From Rhynchopus euleeides (Eukaryota > Euglenozoa > Diplonemea > Diplonemida > Diplonemidae), in the NCBI GenBank assembly GCA_963210315.1, contig OY723311.1, positions 310,001-374,000 of the forward strand: 64,000 bases of DNA, given 5' to 3'. A program made the translations under genes and the position numbers. Each line of letters starts with the position of its first letter. Position 1 is the first letter of the stretch. The notes beneath the pieces are model-generated. The model worked only from the letters and a program-made list of their open reading frames with translations. It was not told the origin of the DNA and ran no database searches. This document shows positions 42,498-51,920 of this stretch, in pieces.

Positions 42498-44323
42498 TGG
42501 TGAGGATGGGGGGTGGGGGTTCTGGGTGCCGAGTGAGGTGGTGGTAGTGGTGGTGGTGGCCAGTGCTCTCGCGAAAAATCCGTTTTGTAGATCCCTGTTG
42601 TAACAAAGGTGCGTAAAAAAGGACGAAGATAAGCTCGAATCCAAAAACCCGAGTCTCCTGGATGAGGTCGAGGATGGCTGCCGTCGTCATCAGAATGACT
42701 GGAAGTACAACAGAGAGAAGAAGTGACACGATTCTGCTGGACATCAAGGCTGTTGACAAGCGGTTGGGTGCTGTTGCAGCCACAAACCCAACACTGGCCG
42801 CCCCTCCTCCACAAGTGGCGCCACAACGCAAGCGCTCGTGGAGTGGAGAGCAGCCAACCAAAGACACAGCAACGCCACCCCCTGCTGCGGATGCGATAGT
42901 TCTGGCCTTAGAGGACGCTGAACACCCCACAAGCTGCCCTGTGACTCGGGCGTCACCCCGAAGCCTCCGCGAGGATTTCCAATGTCGACGGCGAGTCGTC
43001 GATATCAAGCTCCGAGGAGCTCCGAGGGGCCGCGCGTGTTCGCTTATCGGCTATCGGCTTGCTACAAGAACCGCTACGAGTGGCTGGAGAACACATCTAC
43101 GGGTGCCTTGAAGTGCAGTGTGCCAACACGTGTTCGCTGACAAAGGCCACCTGGCGCGTGACACGACTCGGTTTTTGCACCCGGCTGCCTCGCTCGTCAA
43201 AGCCAGCGCCCAAGACAGGGGACAAAGACTGGGCAAGAAGGGGGGAGGGGCGCGTCTTTGTCTAGCTTCGTTCTGCGTTCTACAGCCCAGGGCAAGGGAA
43301 TCGCCACGACAACTGCTGCCAGCTGCCCTCTGTGAAGGGTGGGTGAGATAGGCTGAACAGGCACACGCCACATTCCCGCACATTGGCGCCGGCGAGTGGA
43401 GGGGGGCCTGTCCAACCTGGCACTATCTATTGCACGTTTTGCCAACGTTTTTTTTGTCTATTTGCTAAGCCCAAGGCTAATATCATATCACACAAGATTC
43501 GGTGTGTCCTTTTGTCCCGGGATGCGCAGTGAGGGCGTTGCGAATACCATTTCCTATGTTTTCACGGGGGATACCCTCCTCCTCCTCCGACACACACCAA
43601 GACTTGTACACAGAGAAGACGGAAAGAAGAGCGATACTCTGGAGAAATACACTTGCATCGACTGGCAGCTCTACAGGGCCAGCATCACAACCCCCACACC
43701 ACCCATGCGCTTGAGAGGGTGACATCAGGCGTGAAATAACACCACCACCACCACCACCACCACCAACAGAGACAACCACCCTGCCACCCCCTCAGGGGTG
43801 CCGGTAGCTGGTCCTAGCTAACTTGTTAGAGCACTCGCAGAGTGCGACTTGAGGGGCCACCAGTACTACCTTTGTTTAGTGCACAGGCGCTCAATCATCA
43901 AGAAGACTCAATTCACTGAGGTGAGGTTGGAAGGGACGGAGGCGAGACACCACTACAACGCCCTTCATCAGGCTCTTTCGTGCTGTCCCGGCTCTTCAGC
44001 TCTCCGGTCCCCGCACGCAGAATTCAACAACAGTGACAACAGACAGATTCCTATTCCCTCCCCTCCCATCAGCTGGAACGGTTTTTCGAGCACTCCAGCT
44101 GAGCTCGGGCAGCTGCTCCTTTTTTTCTCTAGTATCTGGTGGCCCCCTAACTAGGGGTTCCGCCCTTTCCGACGGCCCGCCATATTTGCGCAAACTCTGG
44201 GTCGCAAAGAGTCCTGTCCAGACATCAGGATGCCTGCCAGGAAATTTTTTTGGCCCCCCACCCCGCAAACATAGCCGATATTCGAGTCACCGTCGCCTGC
44301 CACCCCCACCCCACCCCCCCACC
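42498..44323. other. Intergenic, no gene recognised
   Basis: About 1.8 kb. A frame at 42662-43111 on the plus strand and one at 42391-43008 on the minus strand overlap and neither resembles a family. An ACC trinucleotide run lies at 43739-43765. A GC-rich block starts near 44290 and continues into the next gene. Confidence 0.5.
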
Positions 44324-45943
44324 TCAGGGCAGCGGAGGCAGATGGTCCCGCAGCCCCCTCTGCACAGGCCACCCCCCACCCGCCTGCCCCGCGGGCGACG
44401 GCGGGAGGCCGCGCAGGTTGGACCGCCTCCCACCCGCCTCCGCCTCGACACCCTCCTCCGCACTGCCCCGCCCCACCGCCCCCCCACGCGATGCGGGGAT
44501 GCTGCCGCCACCGCTGCCGCTGCGCCGCCCGCCGGCACCCCTCCGTGCACCCCGGCTCTTGCGTGGACCCCCCCATGGGAGGGCACCGCCGTCGGAACGC
44601 TCCGCCACCGCCACAGAGGGGTCGACCCGCAGGCGGGATTCAAGCGGGCGGCCCTCCGCATCTGCCCCCTCTCTCTGCTGAGCCCAGCCGTCCCCCCTGC
44701 GTTTGGCGGGGGATGCGCTCCCACGCAACCGGGTCTCATGCTGCTGCCTTTGCTGGTCCTGCTGCTTCTGCCCCCGCCCCCCTCGCCCATCCCCACCGCC
44801 TGCAGGCAGAGGACGCATCACCGCATCACCGCTCTTCCCCCTGAGGGGGCTTGCCTCCCGCCTCACTCTTTTGCTGCCCTTCGCTGCCCTAGGCCCCGCC
44901 GCCGCACCTCCGAGCAGCGCCAAAGGGTTATCTGCGGCGTCCTGCTGGGCGCCCCCCATCACGGTTTCAGGGCATCTGCCTCCGGGGAAATCCACAGCGG
45001 CACCCCCACTCCCGAGGGGCTTAAACCTCGGGGGGTCGTGGGAACCTTTTGTGGTGTCCCCCCCTTGGGTCGCATCATGCGGGTGCCCGGTGCGGGAGTT
45101 CGCCCCGGGGTGGCCCATCCGTTCCTTCTGTTTATTATCCCTCTGCTTCTGCTTCTGCTTCTCACCCCCCTGCAAATCACGGAGGCTGGAGCGAGGCGGC
45201 GAAGCCCTCATCCCCCCGGAGGCACGCCCCCCCCCTGCCAGCAGGTGTGCCGTTGGAAGGATCGGGGTCGCACCGTATGTCCCGGCCTGCATCGCCAGAG
45301 CGAGGGATCTCTGCGCGTCGGCCGGAACCCCGGGGAGGGAGATTGCGGCGAGCGATGGGGCGACGAGGTGGGGGTGGCGGCAGGCGTTCCCTTCGTTGCA
45401 GAAGGAGATGCTCCGGATGGAGTCGAGGGTGAGGGTATGCAGGGTGGGGAGCTTGAGGGTGGGTTTCGCGACGCGGAGGGACGGGCAGCGCAGCGTGAGG
45501 CTGCGGAGCTCCGGGAGGTCGGAGAGGAGTGCCCCGAGCACCACAGGGCCTGCTGCCCGGATCTCGAGGGACTTGCAGCCCTCCCAGTGGACAGGGGATG
45601 TGCCGAGGGTGGCACCCGCCTCGCATTCGACAGTGATGCTCTGCAGGCCGCGGCTGTCGCCCCACCCAGTCCCCTCAGGGCTGAGCTCCTCACCCTCCCG
45701 TATGGCGTAGCGAGCGGATCGCCCCACAGAGGAGAAAGGCGGCGCGTCTCGAGGGAACTCCCAGGCTGGCGGTGGTGCGGGCTTGGCGGGGTCTGCCGAG
45801 GCGGGAGGTGGCGGTGGCGGCGGGGGCTGCGCCGCCTCTGGGCCCGGTGGCGGATCCGGGGGGGGCGGGGCAGGGGGCGGCGCTGCCGTGGAGGGTGGCT
45901 TCTTGCTACTGCTGTTGCCCTCCTTGCTGCCCTTGCCGCCCAT
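44324..45943 (-). CDS. Proline-rich hypothetical protein with possible N-myristoylation and leucine-rich segment
   Basis: 539 residues from the ATG at 45943; CACCCCAG lies four bases upstream. The N-terminus MGGKGSKEG has Gly at position 2 and a Ser/Lys context, like an N-myristoylation signal, so membrane attachment is possible. Residues about 15-60 are polyproline. Residues about 95-225 have a spaced-Leu pattern (LSDLPELRSLTLRCPSL, LKLPTLHTLTLDSIRSISF) like irregular leucine-rich repeats. The C-terminal half is Gly/Arg/Gln-rich and disordered (KQKQKQRDNKQKER). No known family is recognised. The C-terminal part is GC-extreme, so the end of the coding region is less certain than its start; an intron cannot be excluded. 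Confidence 0.6.
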   Translation of the reverse strand: MGGKGSKEGNSSSKKPPSTAAPPPAPPPPDPPPGPEAAQPPPPPPPPASADPAKPAPPPAWEFPRDAPPFSSVGRSARYAIREGEELSPEGTGWGDSRGLQSITVECEAGATLGTSPVHWEGCKSLEIRAAGPVVLGALLSDLPELRSLTLRCPSLRVAKPTLKLPTLHTLTLDSIRSISFCNEGNACRHPHLVAPSLAAISLPGVPADAQRSLALAMQAGTYGATPILPTAHLLAGGGRASGGMRASPPRSSLRDLQGGEKQKQKQRDNKQKERMGHPGANSRTGHPHDATQGGDTTKGSHDPPRFKPLGSGGAAVDFPGGRCPETVMGGAQQDAADNPLALLGGAAAGPRAAKGSKRVRREASPLRGKSGDAVMRPLPAGGGDGRGGRGQKQQDQQRQQHETRLRGSASPAKRRGDGWAQQREGADAEGRPLESRLRVDPSVAVAERSDGGALPWGGPRKSRGARRGAGGRRSGSGGGSIPASRGGAVGRGSAEEGVEAEAGGRRSNLRGLPPSPAGQAGGGWPVQRGLRDHLPPLP

Positions 45944-47674
45944 TTTGCTGGGGTGTGTGTGGGGGGGTGTGGGGTGCCTAGTGTGACAGGGGGTTCGGGT
46001 TGAATGCCACCAATGATTTTGACGCGGGTGTTTTTTTTGATGGAGCTTGGAGGTGGCAAAGCGAAGGGGGCTGTTGTTTATTGTTTTTTTATGATTGTTT
46101 CCCCTCCCGGAAAGTTGTGAAATCAGGTGGGAATGGCATTGGGCGGTGATTCAGCGGCGAAAAACTTCAGCAGAATTATTTGCGGGGTTGGCGGCGGGTG
46201 GGTGGGTGGGTGAGGGTAGACGCGGTTTCCTGAGGCGCGAGCCATACAGCAGCGAACTGTTGTGCACTGCGAGCAACATACACATGCGCAGAAGCACATG
46301 CGGACAGGAGCTTGGCCGCCCCGTCTGGAAGGCAGGTGCTTGCCGGAGGTGGCGAAGTCGTCCTGTCCACCCATGAGGTCTGTAGAGACAGCACACACCC
46401 TCCTCACAACCAGTCACCATCGCTCCCTGTAGAGGAGCAGGCGGCGACATGACGCACTGGGAACCACCGGGGGCGCCGGTCGAGAGGCATCGAAGTGTAC
46501 CGTCATGGGGGTATCACGGCCACGTGCAGCACAAACAGGCGGGAGGAAGGGGGAATGGTGAGTCAAAGAAAAAAATGTCACTCCAGCACAGCCGTTCTTT
46601 GCTCGTTTTGTTTGTGATGCGTTGGCGCTTCCACGCACAAAACCTCAAACCCTGTGGTGGGTGAGGCTCGTGGTGTGCCTGGTTCGCTTTTGGCTGTGTC
46701 GTGACATCTTCTGCTCACAAAGTGTGCCGTAGAAAGAATAATGAAATGGCGGAGGGTTGGCCTTCCAGAAGGGGGGTGAACCTGGACATTTGCGGGCCTA
46801 CTGTCGGAGCAGGTGATCGAGTGGGATGGAGGTGTGCACGGGAGTAGCACAGCCCTTCCTTCCCCACCCCGAGTCTCTGCAGCCACATTTCTTTTGGCAC
46901 TGCAGTGGTGGGATTTATTGGGCCGGCGCCAAACTGTGTCTGGGGCACAGACCAGTTCAGAATGAACGAGAAACGTCACTGAACACAATCTTAACCATGA
47001 AAATCCCGGCATCTGGCATGCAGAAACGCAGCAGGAAAAGTCACACACGCACAATTCGCAAACCGGATGTATCTGAAATAGGAAACTCGCACCTCCCCTC
47101 TCAGTGTAATTCTGGCAGGGGCACCGGGGACGGGGTACATCACATAACTGAGGGATGAGTCTGGCACTGGCAATGTCATCGGTAATGGCTCATAATTTTG
47201 TGACAGCAACGACGCCTCGGATGGACCTGCGTTCTGGGCGACATCTGCAGCGAGGAGGGAGCTGGTAAACCCAAACCTCACAGGCTGCTGCCACCATTGC
47301 TCCTGACCTCACCACCAAGCGTTCGGCTTGGTGGTGCTATTCGATCACTTCAGTGTTTTGGTTCAAGGAGAGCCCCAATAAATTCGGGTGGGGATAGGCA
47401 GGGACGGGCAGTGTGTCTGGCAAATAAGAACGGGAGGGAGAAGAACTGGCGGATCTTCGTCAGCATGTAGACGTGTGCTGTTGCACAAAATCCAGCAAAA
47501 AAAGAAACAGTGGATTCGTCAATCGCGAGAACACCCCACACGCCTGCTGCGGGTGTGGTGTGTCCTGCATGATCTGCGTCGCAAGGGCTCAACACAAAAG
47601 CGAAACAATCCCGCTCCGCGGGCAATAGTTTAGCAGGAGACATCGGTGTGCGGTTAGAAAGCGTAAACCCGCTT
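45944..47674. other. Intergenic, no gene recognised
   Basis: About 1.7 kb without a supported gene. It contains a perfect hairpin at 47310-47336 and short T runs (46031-46038, 46084-46090). The LINE fragment starts at its right end. Confidence 0.5.
47310..47336. repeat. Perfect hairpin, 11-bp stem
   Basis: CACCACCAAGC, loop GTTCG, GCTTGGTGGTG. The stem is perfect and isolated, with no run of T after it on either strand. It could be a structured RNA element, a protein site or chance. Confidence 0.4.
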
Positions 47675-47942
47675 TATCCCTCTCCCACCATCTCTCGTTC
47701 AGCATCTATGCCACGCTCTTTTTCAATGGGTGGTCGCGAAGATTGCGTCTCAACATCATCAGGCGTAATCTCCGGCTTCCAGTGTGTGTCACCCCTCCTT
47801 TACAGCGCAATGAGGAAGAAAGCGAAACCGTGTGGTGTCACAGAGAGCAGCAGTAGGATAGCGGGCCCGATTCTCACGGAGTGGACTCTGGGGGACACTC
47901 TGCGATGCCAGCACTGCTGCGCCGCTAACCCAAACTGCAATA
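47675..47942 (+). mobile_element. 5'-truncated 3' end of the same LINE family
   Basis: About 270 bases match 15775-16039 (last ORF codons plus 3' UTR), with scattered substitutions and a few short indels, and end at the same CTGCAATA. It lies 70 bases from the stop codon of the degenerate cyclase gene. Divergence from the long copy is clearly greater than between repeats elsewhere here, so the two insertions differ in source or age. Confidence 0.85.
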
Positions 47943-48011
47943 ACATAGGGAACCCATAGTGTAGGGGGGGGGGGGGGGGGGTGAGGGCAAGGATCAACGG
48001 CCCTGGTTTGC
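47943..48011. other. 3' flank of the cyclase-like gene with a G run
   Basis: A run of about 17 G at 47965-47981 lies within 50 bases of the stop codon. Such a run is a frequent site of sequencing or assembly error. Confidence 0.6.
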
Positions 48012-50363
48012 TCACAACTTGTGCAGGGTGTACGTTGCTCGCACCACCGGGTCCTCACAGGGCTTGAAGTGGTTCTGCAGCGGGCAGTACTTCTTCTTTG
48101 CTGAGGACTCCAGTAGCCACTTCGGCATGCCCTCCGGCAACGGTCCTTCGGGCACACGGTCCCAATCACTGCTGATGATCGCCAAAGCTAGGGTGTTCAC
48201 AGCTTCAGTGCCGGCGGTGGCGGCAGAATCCACCTGGTACATCCACTCCTCTTCATCCACAGTGACACGCTCCCGCAAGTCGACGACGGTGAAGATGCCC
48301 TGCCGCTTGTGGCACACCAGCGCGTCTGTCACGCAGTAAACGAAGCCGATGCCCAGACGCGACACGGTGCGTCCGTCTGTCGTGCACGTCAGGCCCCGGA
48401 TCTTGTTGTAGAACTCCAGCTGCATCACCCACGGCACGAGGGGCGACATCACAGAGAAACGACGCACAGAGGCAGTCCCCATGTTCCCGACCTTCGCAGC
48501 GCCTGTCGTCACACCGCACGAGGCGACGTGTCCAGAGGCTTTGAGCACCTCTGACACCTGCAGTGCGGTGGTTGCGGTCGCAGCGGAATAGTCTGCGCAA
48601 CATTTTGAACAGTTCCACCCCACGAAGAAGCGGTCGCCCGAGAAGCTGTCGAGCACACCCCCGGCAGTCACGCAGCATTGCAGTATTGCAGAGGCCATGG
48701 CGCCGTACTGAGACAGAAGGTCGCTGCGGCTGGCTTTGCCCCACCAGTCCACCACGTTCACCACAAGCAGGCCGACGTTCCGCGATGCCACGTGGAGTTT
48801 CAGCATCTTGCGCCCTGCATCATCCGAGCCGTACGACGCTTGCGACTGCGTCAGCGCCAAATTTTCTGAGGTCTGCGAGGCACATTCCGACAGCGTGTCC
48901 GAGCTCTCCTCTGCGCCCAGCAGCACCGAGGCTGGCATGTACGCACGGAACTCTTCCAGCCGGCCCACCGTCGTCTGCATCCCTCTGATCAGGCGCGACA
49001 CCTCCTTCAGCGTCAGCAACTTCGAGTCATACCGCACGAGGGCAGCCGTGGCCGCCTCTGTCTCCATGTTGCCGATCGCTTCGATGGAGGTGGACAGGTG
49101 CCGCATCGGCTGCCCGATGTACACCATCTCAAACACAGAGATTGTGACGTCGAACAGCAGCACACACAGCGAGAACACGACCAGCAGCACCAGCGCCTCG
49201 TTGACCTTCCCCTGCACAGTGGACGTGGGCCGCATCCACAGCAACACCAGGTTCTTCAGTTGCAGGTCTTCCTTCCGTACGAAATGCTCCTCCCCGTCCA
49301 GCGACTCTCGCCGGAAGGTCCCAGGTGGTTCGAGTACCAGTGCGGCGAATGCGTCCTGGACAGTCTGCGACATGTTCTTCACGTTCGTGGCGCAGATATC
49401 GCCGATTGCGAACTCCCGAGCACACGCCTGGTCCACCAGCGTGTGTGCTGTCGTCGAGGCCCACACGCTCTGCCCCACTGCATCCACCAGCACCAGTGTT
49501 GTGTCCTTGTGATCTCTTCCGTACTCCTGCAGGTATTCAACCCACTCCCCCAGCAACAACTGTGCCACGCCCAGCACCGCCCTGTACCGGCTCCACGGGT
49601 GTGGTGGCGGCGGCGGTGCGTACACAGCGTCAATGCCGAAGTACGTGTAGACTGCGCCATCGCTTGTCCACCACGAGCCTGGGTCTCTGTAGCCGTGTGC
49701 GATAGCCGTCCCCGGCCCAGCCTCCCAACCCTCAACGTCCGGCACACCCTCCGCAACAGGGTCCCAGCCTGGCTTGGGGTAGGTGGTGTACGCGATGCCA
49801 TCCCAGGTGTGCGCGTAGTCGACGATTGTCCCGCTACTGCGGTTCATTCGGAACGTATCGACCATGAACGTCGCGGGATTTTTTGCACTGGCTGGCGTGA
49901 AGCTGTCACTGTCCGTCGCGGCCCACTCGAGTTCCCTGCCACCACTTATGAGCGGGTTTGCCCACATACACACATACTCCCACTCGGTGGTGCTCTCCAT
50001 GTCCCATGGGTACAGCATGTAACACAACGAGTATGTGCTGTTGACTGCTGCAAACTGGTAGGTACGAGACAGGTTCCTCCAGGACTCGGCTGTCGCGTTC
50101 GGGGGAAGCCGCTCGAGGTTGTACATGAAGCTCTTCTGCTGCTCTGTCCGCGCACCGAGTTGCGTCAGCGTGCCCTTCAGTTTATCCTTCACGCTACCCA
50201 CCTCCGACCGACTTACTTCCCGCAGCGTCTCATCAAGCGATGCCAGACTCTGGAAGTACATCACAAGCCCGCCTGCCAGTGAGGCTGCTGTCGACACCAT
50301 TGTCGCGACTGTAATCACACACATGATCGGGGGCGTGGCATGGCACGCCCGTGTGCGCGGCAT
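48012..50363 (-). CDS. Two-span receptor-like protein with HAMP-like linker and degenerate class III cyclase domain
   Basis: 783 residues from the ATG at 50363. One membrane span lies at about 14-35 and a second at about 388-412 (ALVLLVVFSLCVLLFDVTISV). Between them is an extracellular domain of about 350 residues with NxS/T sites. A HAMP-like helix pair (about 413-480) leads to EEFRAYMPASVL, a linker usual before cyclase domains in Euglenozoa. From about 518 comes a cyclase-homology domain: VGLLVVNVVDWWG, then GGVLDSFSGDRFFVGWN, GVTTGAAKVGNMG and RRFSVMSPLVPWVMQLE. The first metal Asp is replaced by Asn and the usual NxxxR box is absent. It is therefore probably not an active cyclase but a sensor or partner subunit. 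No introns. Confidence 0.8.
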   Translation of the reverse strand: MPRTRACHATPPIMCVITVATMVSTAASLAGGLVMYFQSLASLDETLREVSRSEVGSVKDKLKGTLTQLGARTEQQKSFMYNLERLPPNATAESWRNLSRTYQFAAVNSTYSLCYMLYPWDMESTTEWEYVCMWANPLISGGRELEWAATDSDSFTPASAKNPATFMVDTFRMNRSSGTIVDYAHTWDGIAYTTYPKPGWDPVAEGVPDVEGWEAGPGTAIAHGYRDPGSWWTSDGAVYTYFGIDAVYAPPPPPHPWSRYRAVLGVAQLLLGEWVEYLQEYGRDHKDTTLVLVDAVGQSVWASTTAHTLVDQACAREFAIGDICATNVKNMSQTVQDAFAALVLEPPGTFRRESLDGEEHFVRKEDLQLKNLVLLWMRPTSTVQGKVNEALVLLVVFSLCVLLFDVTISVFEMVYIGQPMRHLSTSIEAIGNMETEAATAALVRYDSKLLTLKEVSRLIRGMQTTVGRLEEFRAYMPASVLLGAEESSDTLSECASQTSENLALTQSQASYGSDDAGRKMLKLHVASRNVGLLVVNVVDWWGKASRSDLLSQYGAMASAILQCCVTAGGVLDSFSGDRFFVGWNCSKCCADYSAATATTALQVSEVLKASGHVASCGVTTGAAKVGNMGTASVRRFSVMSPLVPWVMQLEFYNKIRGLTCTTDGRTVSRLGIGFVYCVTDALVCHKRQGIFTVVDLRERVTVDEEEWMYQVDSAATAGTEAVNTLALAIISSDWDRVPEGPLPEGMPKWLLESSAKKKYCPLQNHFKPCEDPVVRATYTLHKL

Positions 50364-50543
50364 CTTTCCCGCCGTGATGTGTACTGGTCTGTGGTTCCGC
50401 TGTTGTTCTGAAGTGAGTGTACTCGCAATCCACCCCAATTTGCGCGGGTTGTGCGTGCCACAGTCGCGAACACAAAAACCGGACTGATTTACTCTGCCCA
50501 GCGGGGTATACAAGGGATTAGATAGGGGGCAGTGGCTATGCTG

Positions 50544-50604
50544 GGTGTGATGCTGTGATGGTGTGGTGGTGGCGAGGTAGAATAGCACACACAGCCAGGT
50601 GTGG
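50544..50604 (-). promoter_or_regulatory. Shared upstream module A, copy 1
   Basis: 61 bases, 181 bases before the cyclase-like ATG, identical at 60 positions to 53551-53611 before the metalloprotease gene. On the minus strand it begins CCACACCTGGCTGTGTG and contains TATTCTACCTCGCC and two CATCACA boxes. It may be a promoter, a 5'-UTR element or a non-coding exon. Confidence 0.6.
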
Positions 50605-51920
50605 TTCCTCTGCGTCTCAAATCGTGGGTCAAGCGCTTCCGTGAACAGGTCCGCAGGCAGTCACCAAAATGTATTCGTGTGTGTCTGTGTGGTGGCTTGT
50701 GTGGGTCTGCCGAGGGAGTAGGAAAATCGCGGAGGGGAACTGAGATGTCCCACCGGGACACACCTTGGCGCATGACAACGAGGGAGGGGCAGTTGGGTGG
50801 GGGGTTGGGTCGGGGTGTGTACTGGCAAAAGCAATGTCCGCGATGCCCACCCTCGCTTCGCCGGCGAGCCCAATGCTGTTCTGGAAGAACACACCCCCTG
50901 CTGGCACCTCGCAGCAGGCTCTGGCACCACCTTCGGCTGCTGGGCTGGCTGGACGGACCAGGACGGGGTGTGTTGGGGGTGGTCTGGGAGAGTGGTGTGC
51001 GGTTTCACATGTCCTTTCCTGACCAAACACACGCAAAAAAGATAAGGCGTTGTTTGTGCGCCAAACCCGGGTGAACAAACCTCGCGTGTTTTGCCCGATG
51101 GTTGGTGTGAATGTGCGCACAGTCATAGCAAGCTCCATTGTGCAAAAAAGCTAGCACGCAAGGTGGACACATTCGCGTGCACCTGTCGTCTGGAAGACAC
51201 CATACAAGAGAGGCAGAGGTCGCTGTGTTAAGGTAAACTAGTGAGAAAGAATAACGGCACCCCCGATTCCAAGCGTGGCAATCAAACAGAGCCAGGTGGC
51301 CTGCGTCTGCGTTCACACCACGTCATATGTCAAGGGGCACCGAACAGCAAAAAGAGGCGCACTGCTGATGCAGAGAGGCACAGACCCCAGAGGCGTATGC
51401 CTTGTGGGGTGTGCATAAGGGTAAGAAGGACAAGAGGGTGACAGTGGGGGTGAAGTGACGCAGGGTGGTGTGCGTTGCTGCACTGCCTCTACGCACCTGC
51501 CGAGTGCCAACCCTGAGAGACCGGGGGGGAGGGGAGGGAGGGACGGGGGGGTTGTAGGTGGGGACTACTTTTTTCCGCAAATCCAGTTGGTCCTGTGCCT
51601 GAAAAAAGCGGATAACACGCCGGAATGGCTAGTTATATTATCTTCCACTCATATGAGTCGATAGGTCTCGAAGGGGTTACACAACGCGGCAGTGCAAAGC
51701 GCAAGGAGAGATTGGGAAGTGCAGGGCGGTGGGGGAACAGGGTGAGTGGAGGAGGGGGGGTTGATCCAGACAACTCCGCCTGGTGGCGCAGCAGGGCACC
51801 CCTTTCCCCTTTCGGGAACCAAATAGTAAGAATTGTTTGCCCAGCAGACCCCTGGCAAGACACCACAGGGCAGGGGTGGGCCACCTCTCTCGTGGCACAC
51901 ACAAGGGTGGTCTCTTCTGT
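50605..51920. other. Intergenic between cyclase-like gene and metalloprotease gene
   Basis: Apart from module B (51035-51124) no gene is supported. The stretch next to the metalloprotease stop codon has G runs near 51520-51550. Confidence 0.5.
51035..51124 (-). promoter_or_regulatory. Shared upstream module B, copy 1
   Basis: 90 bases about 430 bases beyond module A, with about 94% identity to 54010-54102. It contains AAAAGATAAGG, GTTTGTGCGCCAAACCCG and TGAATGTGCGCACAGTCA. Short inverted motifs (GTTTGT/ACAAAC, TGTGCGCACA) suggest protein binding or RNA structure. Confidence 0.55.

Noticed and set aside
42662-43111. 149-codon plus-strand frame upstream of the ACBP gene
   Set aside because: It has a plausible ATG but no family likeness, and is matched by a minus-strand frame of similar length.
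43811-43870. TAGCTAACTTGTTAGAGCAC, like a tRNA D-arm
   Set aside because: No B box or acceptor pairing follows at the needed distance.
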